A stretch of 64,000 nt of DNA from Ianthella basta (lineage: Eukaryota; Porifera; Demospongiae; Verongiida; Ianthellidae): the NCBI GenBank assembly GCA_964019415.1, contig OZ025869.1, forward strand, positions 1,831,142-1,895,141. The letters are read 5' to 3'. Below are positions 22,285-35,120 of this stretch, piece after piece; the stretch's first letter is position 1; each line of letters starts with the position of its first letter. A model generated the notes under the pieces. The model was not told the DNA's origin, did not search any database, and worked only from the letters and a program-made list of their open reading frames with translations. The position numbers were made by a program, and so were the translations under genes.

Positions 22285-25200
22285 CACCACAAAAACACTG
22301 TTAGTTTTCATGAGTATGCAAAATGCATACTTCAGACGTTTGCAAGTAGTATGCAACAAGAATGCAAGATCCTTGGTATGCAGAGGGAGCTTTGGACCAC
22401 CCACTGCTATGAATAATCTTATCTCATAGTATGCAACTTGCATACGCATAGTATGCATGTGGGTCATATGAATATCGTTACCTTGTGTCTCACAGTTCAT
22501 GAATATTGTTTCACTTCATGGTGGGCGGCGACATTATTCACGCACGTGAGTGGATCGAGGTCACATGGACCAATAACTGGCAATCTTGTGCACATTTTGG
22601 CGGGATATCGAAGAAAAGAAGGAGTACTGCTGAGAGTAGGGCTGAGTGCTGATGGGCAGTGACAGTAGAACTTACCTTGGGTTTGTTTCCCAAAGAGGAC
22701 ATGTTATATTCAGCATGCTGCGTATATATCTTGCTATAGCTGAAGAGGCTAGTGAAATGTAGCTAGCTAGCTATCTGTAGAGACTCAATTTAGTTTGATA
22801 CACATTTCAGGTTGTTTAAGGATAAATTGCCGCTAATGATATCTCTAGAACGCACTATATCTTCTTTGTGGTACCACTGCATGCCACTGATTCTTGTTTC
22901 AGCCTATCACAATGTCTTATCTTCAAGCTTATACTGAATTTTCTATCTTTGTGTCAGTGTTCCATCTTTGTCTTTTTGTGTCACTGCGTGTGTGAACAGT
23001 TCAATGGTCCTTGTCTCATTTTTATTGAACAACCTGTCAAGATGACCCATCTTTCAGCAGGTGACCAACCGTTCTGTTCTCTCTCTGTGTGTTTTCCACC
23101 CTTGTTTCTGTGTCACTCCATGTGTGAGCAGTTCATTGGTCCCAGTTGTCAAGATGACCCGTCTTTGGGCAACAACCTGTCAAGATGACCCGTCTTTCGG
23201 CAGGCGACCAACCGTTCTGTTCTCTCTCTGTGTGTTTTCCACCCTTGTTTCTGTGTCACTCCATGTGTGAGCAGTTCATTGGTCACAGTTGTCAAGATGA
23301 CCCGTCTTTGGGCAACAACCTGTCAAGATGACCCGTCTTTCGGCAGGCGACCAACCGTTCTGTTCTCTCTCTGTGTGTTTTCCATCCTTGTTTCTGTGTC
23401 ACTCCATGTGTGAGCAGTTCATTGGTCACAGTTGTCAAGATGACCCGTCTTTGGGCAACAACCTGTCAAGATGATCCGTCTTTCGGCAGGCGACCAACCG
23501 TTCTGTTCTCTCTGTGTGTGTTTTCCACCCTTGTTTCTGTGTCACTCCATGTGTGAGCAGTTCAATGGTCACAGTTGTCAAGATGACCCGTCTTTGGGCA
23601 ACAACCTGTCAAGATGACCCGTCTTTCGGCAGGCGACCAACCGTTCTGTTCTCTCTGTGTGTGTTTTCCACCCTTGTTTCTGTGTCACTCCATGTGTGAG
23701 CAGTTCATTGGTCACAGTTGTCAAGATGACCCGTCTTTGGGCAACAACCTGTCAAGATGACCCGTCTTTCGGCAGGCGACCAACCGTTCTGTTCTCTCTG
23801 TGTGTGTTTTCCATCCTTGTTTCTGTGTCACTCCATGTGTGAGCAGTTCATTGGTCATAGTTGTCAAGATGACCCGTCTTTGGGCAACAACCTGTCAAGA
23901 TGACCCGTCTTTCGGCAGGTGACCAACCGTTCTGTTCTCTCTCTGTGTGTTTTCCACCCTTGTTTCTGTGTCACTCCATGTGTGAGCACTTCAATGGTCA
24001 CAGTTGTCAAGATGACCCGTCTTTGGGCAACAACCTGTCAAGATGATCCGTCTTTCGGCAGGCGACCAACCGTTCTGTTCTCTCTGTGTGTGTTTTCCAC
24101 CCTTGTTTCTGTGTCATTCCATGTGTGAGCAGTTCATTGGTCACAGTTGTCAAGATGACCCGTCTTTGGGCAACAACCTGTCAAGATGACCCGTCTTTCG
24201 GCAGGCGACCAACCGTTCTGTTCTCTCTCTGTGTGTTTTCCATCCTTGTTTCTGTGTCACTCCATGTGTGAGCAGTTCATTGGTCATAGTTGTCAAGATG
24301 ACCCGTCTTTGGGCAACAACCTGTCAAGATGACCCGTCTTTCGGCAGGTGATCAACCGTTCTGTTCTCTCTCTGTGTGTTTTCATTCCTTGTTTCTGTGT
24401 CACTCCATGTGTGAGCACTTCAATGGTCACAGTTGTCAAGATAACCCGTCTTTGGGCAACAACCTGTCAAGATGACCCGTCTTTCGGCAGGCGACCAACC
24501 GTTCTGTTCTCTCTCTGTGTGTGCCCTCCATCCTTGTGTTCTGTGTCACTACATGTGCGAGTAGTTCAATGATCACAGTTGTCAAGTTGTCCACTTGTAG
24601 TGAATGTTACCCTTCCATACAGTGACATGGTGGTTGTGTTGTGTCTACCATTTGGTGAATGCCTGTATTGTTTTTATTATCTATACTATTTGGTGCTTGC
24701 ATATGTATCACTGTGTTTTATGTGTTTGATTTATTTGCACTGTTTTAATTATTTGTGCTATAGTACCAGGTGTTACTGAGTATGTGCTTTAGTTTGGTTT
24801 TGTAATAGGCTTTGTGTTACTAGATGCAGAGGCTGAAATTATTGTGGAATCATTATTTGCGTCCCGCGGCCATTCGTGAGTGACCCACGGAGTTCGCTTG
24901 CATGAGTACGATCGAGATCGAGTCGAGAGGGATTGACTCACCACACCCGTTTTTGGGCAACGACCCCCTAGCATTCAAGAGCAGCTTTGGGCAGCAACCT
25001 GTCAAGATGTCCTATCTTTTAACAGGTGACCAACCGTTTTGTACTTTGTGTGTGTGCTCCATGCTTGTTTCTGCATCATTCCATGTTTGTGAGCAGTTCA
25101 GTGGTCACAATGGCAGGTGACCAACTGTTCTGTCCTTTCTGTGTGTGTACCATTTTGTTCTCTGTGTGTGCATGTGCTCCATTTTGTTTCTGTGTCACTA

Positions 25201-26129
25201 CATGTGCGAGTAGTTCATATCCAATGTTGTCAAGATGTACTTCTTTCAGTGAGTGACCTACCATTCTGTTCTTTTTCAGTGTGTGCAAGTGTTCCATATT
25301 TGTTCATGACACTCTGTGTGAGCAGTTTGCAGTGGTCATGCATGATCAATGATTGCCACGATGTCTTGGGAGAGTGGAAATACAGTCTCTACCTCTGCAG
25401 CCAGAGAGGAGCTACACCTCAGTGGGATGTTGTTTCGCTGATATCAGGTAGCTAAATTTTGCAAACTTTGCTGTATAATTTCTATCAACATACAGGAAAT
25501 CCATGCATGTATTCACATGAATGACCAGATCTGTATATAACTCTTCTGTAGGTGATATGGATCAAACACTGCTACTATCTGCACCTCTACCCAGGCAGAC
25601 AAACTGAACACCAGTGTAACTAGTTGAGCTCCGTCAATTGTAATGCAGCAACACCGATCATAAACAGTAATGTCTACATTACATGCTTTTTTCTACATGT
25701 GACTGTATTTATACTAGCATTGTACATGTACTAACATTCTATTTCCATGAATTGTGATTGGAATTTCAAAAGCAGTAATTTATTACTGTATTCTATGCAT
25801 TGCTGTTAATAGTATAGTTAGTATAGTCATAGGAACACATAATAATGATGTATAGTAATCCGCTACATTCCTGCATATTAATCACATTAACAAACACATT
25901 CATAGTTATCATAGCTATGTACACTGCTGCAATCTGGTGATCATTGAAAATTGTATTCATAGTATCATAATGAGATTCATGATAGTTTGCAGCTAGTATG
26001 CAAGGCTTGCAAACGGGCGTGCCAATGCAAGACTGCATACTTCAGAAGTATGCAGTCTTGTAAACTACACGTATACTGATAGTATACAGGTTAGTTTACA
26101 GCTCATATACTAGCACAGTTTTTGTAGTG
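22285..26129. mobile_element. Second non-autonomous CACTA-like element (3.8 kb) with internal satellite
   Basis: The left end is CACCACAAAAACACTG and the right end, reverse-complemented, CACTACAAAAACTGTG. Subterminal zones at 22310-22460 and 25980-26110 are rich in GTATGC/GCATAC and related motifs in both orientations. This repeats the architecture of the neighbouring element with a different motif. The interior is a 143-bp satellite and unassigned DNA. No transposase and no clear target-site duplication (CTAG left, GTAC right). Confidence 0.5.
22880..24590 (+). repeat. 143-bp satellite array, about 11 copies
   Basis: The unit includes GTCAAGATGACCCGTCTTTG, GGCAACAACCTGTCAAGATG, CGGCAGGCGACCAACCGTTC and GTGTCACTCCATGTGTGAGC. 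Within each unit CAAGATGACCCGTCTTT occurs twice. Spacing of equivalent points (23514, 23657, 24086) gives 143 bp. Degenerate copies continue to about 25320. Small ORFs of about 61 aa per unit reflect the repeat. Confidence 0.95.
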
Positions 26130-26465
26130 GTACTCTAATCCAACTGATCATGAGCAAGCATGAGAACCAAGCCAAAATATATATGAAAGTCAAAATCGGC
26201 CACGCGCATCAGCCGCATTGTTTACAAGCCGTAACTCACATGCGATAGTTATGCATGGCCTTAAGGGCATACCCCTGCATATATATGGCCTCCGGTTGAT
26301 CTACGTATACGTATATACTAGCGTGTTGATTAACGTTAATGCTAAGGTGCATGAAAAATGCCACATGAGAGATGAAGGGCAGTCCCATAAAAGGCACCTA
26401 GAACTGCTGAATGACAAGTATATATGAATCATTCCACTACGTGCATGCATGCATAGCAAAGTTCA
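26130..26465. other. 3' flank of the TPR-CHAT gene, shared with the second copy
   Basis: No gene. The part from about 26365 (GATGAAGGGCAGTCCCATAA) to the stop codon matches 59945-60038, so the duplication that made the two TPR-CHAT genes extended beyond the coding region. Confidence 0.6.
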
Positions 26466-29400
26466 CTACTGCAGATTAGGCAGCCCAAATTCAGCACACA
26501 GTAGTGCAACCTTCCTCTTGAGTGCCGTGTGATAGGAGAGTGGCTCTGACAAGTGCTGCACTGCTGTGGAGCAGGTAGTCAGAATGAAAGCAATGTCAGC
26601 TTCATCAAGACTGAAAGTGACTGCTCTGGAGATGGAGTCAGGAATGTAATAGAGCTTGAAAGTGCTCTCATAGTCCGGGGGGGGAGAGTACTGGAAGAGG
26701 GTATTGCCTGATGCAATGTAGTTCTTCCAGTTTTCTCACAAGGGTATGTGGTTCAGTGGTAGTGGCACCAGCTTTCACAATGATGGTGGAAACTTGCTCA
26801 CTAAATTGGTCTGTGAAAGCGAATGCACCCTTTGAGTGTGCCTCAGGGTACAGGGAGATGTAGCTTAGAACACACAGGAGGAAGTGCTCTTCCTGGGTCA
26901 TTCGTGTTTGCAGAAGTGTGTCAATTGGAGAAAGGAGGTGAGCAGGTTTCACATAGCTGTCACTCAATTGAACATGGTCTTCAGCAGTCAATTGAGGAGA
27001 TTCACTGATCAATCCGTCCCTCATTCTTCCTTCACCCTTGGCTCTGTCCTTGCCCTTGCCTTGTTTCTTACTCTTGAAGAATGACCCTTTCTTCTCTGCT
27101 ACAGGACTGGTTTGAAGGAGGTCTTGCCTTTCAGGCCTGGCCAACATTGCTGGCTCCATGGTCTGGATTTGCTCAATGTCAGAAGCAAGCTGCCTCACCT
27201 CTGCGTCTGGTTCCTCTCTGCACAACATTCCTTCCAATACCCTTACCAAGCTGGAGCAACCACGGCAGAACTGCTGAAGAACATCAAAAGCCTCATAGTC
27301 TTCCTCATAGGGGGTGATGTGGCTGACACGAAGGATGCTGTATGCCATTCGCTGAATAGCGTCATACTTGTCCAGATGATCAGTGACAATGGGGGTGCAG
27401 CCACGCACCAACTTCTCATCAACCCATCTTGTCAGTGACTGATCTCTGTCCGTATCTGCAGTGTGGATGAGGATGATGTCACAGTGGCTGCTGTGCATCT
27501 CAGGGATCTTTTTCAGGCAGGCAGCCAGGCTAGCAGGATGGTCCAGAATGACCAACCGATAGTGATTGTCATATGATTCACCACCACTTCCTTCGAGTAC
27601 ATTCCTCCTCTTCTTGTTGGTTGCATGGATCTTCTCAACTAGGGGCTCTCGTTGGATGGTCTTCCAGTCAGGCATGGTCTCCTTCACAAATGACACAGAG
27701 GCATCGAGGAGGCCTTCACTGGCAGTGTTGTACCAGAACACTCCACCTGGGTAGTGCTTGAAATGCTTGCAGACAAAATCTCGAACCACTTCTGCAGGAT
27801 CGTAGAAACTCAATCCTTTTACCAACACCACATCTCTGGGAGGAGTGCGATCGTTCCTGAAGATGGCTCTCTCCAGCTGCTGTAGAAGCTGCAGTCTGGG
27901 GAAGGGGGTGGGGTCACCAACCAGTGCGGCCACTCTTGCTGATTTGCATTTATCATTGTATGCTATCTTGATGTTGCGTCCAATGAGCTGGAAGCCACCC
28001 CAGTGCACATGCTGTGTGAGGGACTTGATGCAGCGCACACCCATGGAGCTCTTCTGGAGGGCCTCAGAGGTAGTCATACCATCATGGGCTAAGAACCGGT
28101 AGAACAGCCGCATGAAGATGCTGGCACTTTTGTCAGGCACTCGAACTAGAGACACCAAAACTGATTGGGCACCAGCTGCAAGTATTGCTCTGGCCACTGA
28201 GTTAACCCCTTCATTGATAATCTCTCCTCTTGCACTGTCGCAGGCAGACAGGACCACCAGGGAAGCATTGATGTGCAATTTCTGGATTTCATCAATGAAC
28301 AAAAGACATTCCTTTGCATCAACAGACTTGGTGCTGCTGAGGACAGGCATGTTGCTGGCAAGGGCAATGTATCCTTGGCTACCAGATCCATGTGTGGCTA
28401 TGTGGACAATGTTGGCCATCTGCAGACGATAGATTACTGTCTGCTTTGTTGCCTGCTCCCGCAGAAGGGGTGTTGTCTCAAGGATGTGGGACACCTGGGT
28501 TGCTTCATCTTCTGCATGAGGAAGACGACCAAGAGTGACTTCCTTCTTCTGGTTAATGAACTTGGGGACAGCTGGGTTGCCCACCACCAGGAAGCGTTCT
28601 TCTGATGGGAGTGTGATGACAGGAGCTGGCTGGCTGGAGATGACACCCATGGACAGGATGGAAGGGTAGGTGCGTATTCGGATGCAATCACCAAGAAACT
28701 TCCTTGAGACCTTGTCTTGAAGAACAGGCCAAGGAAGAAGATGAAGTGCCTGGTCAGCGATGACTACCAGTTCACGGTGTTCTGGAGCTGTGGCCTCAAT
28801 CACTTCTGCAAACTTGCGAGCAAACTGGTCAAAGAGGACAGTGAGAGGGTTGTCTCTGGGCTCAAAGTCCACAGTCTCAAAGAGATTGGTTTCCTTCTCA
28901 TTCAGGAAGTTCATCAAGTTCTTGGTAACATAATGCTCAAAGGTGACACTGTCACTGGTAGATCTCACGTCTCTGTGTTTTGACCACTCATCAGTGAAGG
29001 TGTCAGTAAGCAACTCAATCTTGACAAAGTGGTAACAATTGGCAGGAATGACCTCTTCACTTCCCCTCATAAGAGTACGAGTGAAAGCCTGTTGGTGTCC
29101 ATGTCCACTCAGTGGGACCAGTGCACTGCGTTCATCCTGTGGGACAATGATGTGAACCATAATGCAGGACACATCACAGCTCAGCACTGCCACAGGAGTC
29201 TGCTCGCTATTGGCAAAGCTCCAGATACTCCTCAGGTCTAGTGGAACCCTCACATTGGTCAGGCTAAAAGTGATGCTCTGTTTTGCAGACAACATCATCT
29301 CTCCCAGATTCCTTGCACGGTTAGCCTCAGCCACCAATAGTGCCTCCTGACTGCGGCCAAGGCAAACTAGGACTTTCTGAAGGCTGTAGAAGGCCTTTGA

Positions 29401-32145
29401 GTTGGCCTCAAAGATGGATAGTGCCGAGCAATTAGTGTCTTCCTTTCCCTTCACTTTGGCAAACCTGTCCTCCACAAATTTAACAACCCTACGAAGATCC
29501 TCTTCAGCCTTGAGCAGGTAGAACTTTCTGTGCCTTAGGTAGTGGGTGTGTGGGGACCCCAGACGGGTGGAGGAGCCTGATGGTAATGCAACACCAGCAA
29601 CAGTGCCAGCTTCAGAAGGTAGCAGTGATGGTAATGGGTGACCATTCTTTCCTTCCTTGAGACACTTCTCAGAATCATCAAGGCCTCCCCTTGGCAGTGT
29701 CTTCCCGCTGGGCAGTACCATGTGCTGGCAACGAATGGTCTCCACTTCTCTTGTCTGCTCCTCCAGAGGCAGCTGGATGCTGATAGCCTCTCTTGGCTCT
29801 TCTGCCACAATGTCCTGTGGCACCTCATCCCACTCCTCCACTCCTTCGTTAACCTTAGCAGCCAAAGTAATGTACACTGAGGCCCTGCTCTGGTAAGCTG
29901 TGTGGAGAGAGGTCTCGTCACAATTCAGGGACAATGCTTCGTTGCAGCACTTGAGAGCTTCCAGTGGTTCACCTTTCACAAGCTTCACATTGCCAAGGTT
30001 ACCAAGGGCACGTCCTTGGCCAGCTTCATCCCCTGAAAACACAGAATGGCCCAAGGCAATCTCAAAACTGTTCTGAGCATTATCATACTGCTTAGCTGCT
30101 TGGAAGGCATTGCCGAGGTTTGATGCAGCCCTAGCAATTCCCTGATTCATTTTCTCGTGCTTTCTTGCCAGATCAAATGCTCTCTGCAAACGTGGTATAG
30201 CCTCTTTTATTCTATTCAGACCAAGAAGGGCATTGCCATAGTTACCTTCAGCCCATCCCAGAGCCGCACCGTCTTCATCAATCTTTCCCTGTAGCAGAAG
30301 TACAATCTCATACTGATCTAAGGCATTGGCACAGTCGGACATGTTCTGGAACAGATTGCCAAGTGAACATCTTGCTGTTATCTCGTCTCGGTATGCAGCT
30401 TCCAATTTGTTCTTGCGGTCAAACTCATTCTGGGGCAGAGCTTCCATGGCATGACGAACCCGCTCAGCAAACTCAATGGCCATTTGGTACACCTCCTTGG
30501 CTCTCCTGTAGTCTATGAGCTGCTTCTGGCAGTTTGCTGCTTTCAACATCACAGAGCACTTTGAGATGATCACTATTCCATAGTACTTGGCCACAGTGTT
30601 CTCTTCGTAAGTTGCTCGAGCGTGATCAAACATGCCGAATGCTTGGTCTAGTTTCTTCTGAGCCATGTAGATTTCTCCTCGGTAGATACAAGACAGAGAC
30701 ACATCACCCGCAGAGTGGTGCTCCAGTGCCAACGTCTCCAGTTCATCAAACCTCTCCATAGCTTCGGGGAAGCTTCTCTGGCGATAGAAGCAAATGCCAT
30801 ATCCAAATACTTTAGCTCGTAACATTTCATCATCAATCGTTAGATGGTGTGCAAGGATGTCCAGTATTCTTCTGGCATTGACATAGTCCAGACTCAGGTA
30901 CACAGCCTTGGCATGATAGAGGATGGACTTCGCATCACTTGGATCAAGTGGCAGTGATAGGTAGTATTCCTCCTCACTCTCTCTGGTACTTGAAGTATTG
31001 CTGGCGGCAGTGGTGTTGTGTACGTGCGGGTTGGCACGGGGCGGCTGAGAAGGTTGTTGTACTGCAGCAGAGCCACTTGGACTGGCGGCAACTCCTCCTT
31101 GGTTCCTAGAATCAGCATTTGAAGAGGAAGGTGGGCCTACAAAGAACTTGGATTCGCCAGATGAATCACTGCTCTGGTGGTCTGCAACAGATGATCTACT
31201 ACCAAGCTTGGCTTCAGCATGGTTTCCATCAACATCTTTGTTGGCATCCTTGTAGTGATTAGTGGCACTGTCCAATGTTGACTCATTCCATACTGTAGGA
31301 GAAGCAGAGAAGTACAAGCCATCTTCTAATAGTAATCTACAGTGTGTGGTGTAAGGTACTGTTACATGTCCATGTTGATGATTGCAATGCTACCATGACA
31401 GATGAGACCACCACTGCACATACATACATACGTACCTCTTGGTGGGTCAGTTTGTTTGGTTGGCAATGAGAGCTCCTGCACAGCTGCTGCTGTCACTGGT
31501 TGTTCTTGGGCCACGTGGAACGCATCTCCATGGTGAATGCCCCAGGGGCCTCCAGGGACGGTGTGGATCACCCTCTCGTCCACTCCACACTTTCTCAGCA
31601 GTTGGACAAAGTCGGCCCAGGTGGAAGGGCGTGACGTTGAGGCAGCAGTAGCCAACCACAGCCCAAAGAAGTGCAAGCAGTTACTCTTTGTTGCTCTTTG
31701 TTCCTCCAGTTTGCTGGCTATGACAAATTCCCCTGCATTTCTCAGATATTGCATGATTTCAGTGAAAACCATATCAAACACAACTGGCCCCTGGATGGCT
31801 GACAGGAATTCTTGGATTTCTGGCAATCTAGGGTTATCTCTTGACACAAACAGACCTGCATGTGTAATAGTAGAATACGTACCATGAAGATGTGTTGTAT
31901 ATGGTACATACAGGGTATATTACATATCCTATATATAATGGAGCTAAGCCCGAGTATCCGTGTTCCGTATTCTTAGGAGTGTTTAGCGTTTTGCGACGCG
32001 AAAACGGCGAGCTTTCTTACACAGCACTACGGCCTACCTCCATTTAATTCAGCCGTGATGTGAAAACAGCCACGCGTGATGCCTCTGCGGAGAGAATTGG
32101 GGAAATACCATTGTGGCAGCCATGTTTTCCAGATAACGACGCCAT
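26466..32145 (-). CDS. TPR-CHAT protein (TTC28-like) with N-terminal Death-like region and pseudo-STAND module
   Basis: Exon 1 is 32145-32109 (ATG in AAGATGGCG, 12 codons), exon 2 31855-31436 and exon 3 31322-26466, all joined in phase 1. Exon 2 is helical and Death-fold-like (WADFVQLLRKCGVDERVI). Exon 3 has about eight tetratricopeptide repeats (about 30200-31000, with GNYGNALLGLNRIKEAIPRL and ASNLGNAFQAAKQYDNAQ). A CHAT domain follows, the caspase-like peptidase fold of clan CD, with the His in HIATHGS (codon 28392-28390) and the Cys in VLSACDSARGE (codon 28242-28240), so the catalytic dyad is intact. After it comes an NTPase-like module whose P-loop position reads VLVKGLSFYDPAE and lacks GKS/T. 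The frame breaks at a run of 8 G (26677-26684, 7 in the second copy), which removes about 70 C-terminal residues still encoded in the shifted frame down to 26466. Likely a cytosolic protease or adaptor in cell death or immunity, by family analogy only. Confidence 0.85.
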
Positions 32146-32472
32146 CTTTGCCAAAGGTTGCCAAGCAGCGCGAGGTGGCAGCGCAACCGAACGCAATGGT
32201 CTGTCAGCGCACGGACGCCAGCAACCTGCGAAGCCAACCATACCCAAGAGACAGGGACCGCGCTGCCCTCAGGCATATCCCGCGAAACGCCCGTGCTTCC
32301 TGATGACTTTGCGCTCTCCACCACTATGGGCGATCTCCAGGAGCGACTACAGTGGAAGAGCCTGTCCTTCCAGAGGATCCTCTAGACAGCTGTCAGCAGC
32401 AATTGCAGCAGGATCAAGACTGCCTGTGGTTAGCTCCTTAGCGTTATTCTTTCCTAGCCTCAGCAACTTTAC

Positions 32473-32679
32473 GTGCTTGCTCATGATGACATCATGTTAC
32501 TAGCCAGGACCAGACACACCATTGGTATTTACTTACACAGGCCCCTGTTTTCTCATGGCCAGCTAGATATTGCACTCAGTCGCGTAGGTGCACTACAACA
32601 TCTTGAAGTTAAAGACAACAAACCAATGGCCATGGCACACGTTAGCTACACTGACAATGTTGTATCATTATCCTGAAAT
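32473..32679 (+). pseudogene. Helitron/PIF1-type helicase C-terminal remnant
   Basis: The frame encodes HTIGIYLHRPLFSHGQLDIA, then LSRVGALQHLEV and a stop. FSHGQLDIALSRV is the conserved last helicase motif of Helitron Rep-helicases and PIF1 proteins. Nothing upstream in this frame restores the helicase, so it is a fragment. It lies between the NLR 3' end and the TPR-CHAT promoter, on the opposite strand to both. Confidence 0.75.
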
Positions 32680-33027
32680 TTTATGACAATAAATTTTACA
32701 GTCTAACTGTTTTCTCCTTTTCTTGACTTGCACTATATTATGGTCATATGATATTTGAATACTTCACTCATTGTTAGTCTGTGTGATGCACTGACGTTTT
32801 CACATCCACACGATGTCAGATAGGCCATTGATGACTACTGGGACCCACATAGCTGTTGCCAATGTGTTGGCCCCAGATAAGCTATCGTCGATGTGCTGGC
32901 GTGGACATGCCGGCACAGGGTAGCCTTCATCGGTGCGGCAGGCTTTCTGGCTAGTGTAAATAAAGTTTGACCAGTGGATGGTTAGATAGCCTGCAGGTGT
33001 CATTGGCCACTGGTAGCATATACAAAA
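32680..33027. other. Spacer downstream of the Helitron remnant
   Basis: No gene recognised. Confidence 0.4.
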
Positions 33028-35082
33028 TCATTCTGCAAGTGCCATAGGGAAACTTCCAGGGAAGGGGGATTCCACAGGAACTTCCCCCTCCTCAAGTAGA
33101 GTACTGAACACTCCTGTAGGTGTACCCATTTTACCTGCAAACATGACATCATCAATGAACTTCACATCTCCAGCTGCCTCAAACGAAGCGAAAACAACAC
33201 GTGGCCTTGTCAACTCTTGCTCTGCATTCTGCTTGAGAAAGTAGCGCAATTCTCTCACAATCCCACGCCAGTTGTCTTTCTTCTCCATCCACATTACCAT
33301 GGAGTCACGAGACAGCAGTTTCCTGGCCATACTTTCAACATTGAAATACTTGATGTCTTGGCAGTCCTTCAAGTTGTTCCATCCAACTCGCAAATTAATT
33401 TTTACTGCATAACAAAAGGAGAGTGCTCATAAATCATACACAGCACACAGTGATAGACACAGTGAAAGGGCAAGTGTGTTTGGATGCTTACATGTGTCTC
33501 TTACAGCTCTGGCCTCCTCCTGTTCACTAACAGCATGTCTCAAAATGGTATACACCACTTCAGCCACCACACCTTCCTGCCGAGGTAGGTAGGGGTACAT
33601 CTGCTCCAGCTTTGCTGCATTAGTGATATAGAGAGACGTGTCCACCTCGATCCTGGAAAGAAGGCTCTCCAACTGCAAGGACTCAAGGAACTTATTAGGA
33701 CTGAAGTATTTCTTTCTGTCACTGTACTCCTTCAGAACTTCCAACATGGTGGGCACTCCCTTGGTCTTTCCAATGGTCAGTTCTGACACATGAACTGTAC
33801 ACAAAGACAAATGAAAGGAGAAGGAAACGTGCCATATTACTTGCATTACAGCTGCTCATGCTGGTATTGGAAACCCCACTCCTCTCCCCCCCCCCCCCTC
33901 CCCTTAATTCCCTCCAATTTTAGTGATTAAGTACTGCTACAGGGGCATGGTGATGTGCCACAAAGAGCTGTTAGCAACCCATAAACTGCCTCTCACCAGT
34001 ATTGGGTTGAGGAGCAAGTGAGTTGTGAACCATGCAGCACTGTTCATCCTTGTATGCAATAGCAACCGAAGTGTGATCAAAAGTCGGACTGACGGAGGAC
34101 TGGCTACGTGTAGCTACTTCAACAGGAGCAAGCTCTTCAGGAAAGTCAACATTAGGCACACTGTCCACACCTGACACAGCTGAAGAGAAGGAAGGAGTTG
34201 ACAATGACTTTCTTCTCAAGGCAGCCATGCAATGTGTACGTACCTGTGCCTGTTTTCCTCTTGCCTGTTGTTCCTGTGGCATATCCTTGATCACTGGCTT
34301 GTGCAGGTTGTAGGGCCCTTGCTACCTGTACACCGGCTGCCTTCACCGTCTCCTCACGTCCAACAGGGGCCATCCGCGGGCCATGTTGTACTGTCCCAGA
34401 TGCCACATCCACACTGTGGTGTTCATTGGGTGGTCTTGGTTCAGCTCTTGACTTCTTACTGAAATCGGTTGCCTTCTTTCCTGGACGGTCCACCGCTTGC
34501 AAGTGAGGTACAAATTGAACCTTGGTAGCTATTGGTAGACGAATGCAGATCTCATCATTGTCTGTAGGATACAAAGTACAAGGCAACTGACAGTTACGTA
34601 GTATGAGTATTCTTGTAAAAGAAGAGGCTCATTGCTACGTTGTTCAATGTAGGCGAATAGTTTGTGGGCAATACGTAACAGATTATTCAACAACTGAATG
34701 CAGGACGTTTCGGCCCGAAGGCCTTCGTCAGCTGCGTACAAAACTGAGAATGTACAGTGTGAGACTGGTTTATATAGCTATGGGTAACTGTCTGTGAATA
34801 ATCTGCTACGTATTGCCCACAAACTATTTGCCTACATTGAACAACGTAGCAATGAGCCTCTTCTTTTACATTATTGATCGCTTGGAGCAAGCGAAACTGA
34901 GGACAGCCTACAAGCTGAAGAAGTACAGGGAAACACTGGCCAATTTGCTAACGTCCTGCATTCAGTTGTTGAATAATCTGCTACGTATTGCCCACAAACT
35001 ATTCGCCTATATGAGTATTCCTATTGCTTAAGGCATAAAATTATGGAGGTAAACCAAATTAAGGCTCATGAGTGTACATCAC

Positions 35083-35120
<38 letters not shown>

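Noticed and set aside
22868..24572. CRISPR-like array of direct repeats with 61-74 aa ORFs
   Set aside because: The 143-bp units are directly tandem without unique spacers, and the genome is eukaryotic.
26823..29896. Many 60-128 aa ORFs opposite the TPR-CHAT gene
   Set aside because: Antisense or other-frame shadows of the long exon. The same set recurs antisense to the second copy.
32060..32503. 147-codon plus-strand ORF divergent from the TPR-CHAT gene
   Set aside because: Two other frames of similar length overlap it in GC-rich promoter sequence, and no domain or splice context favours any of them.
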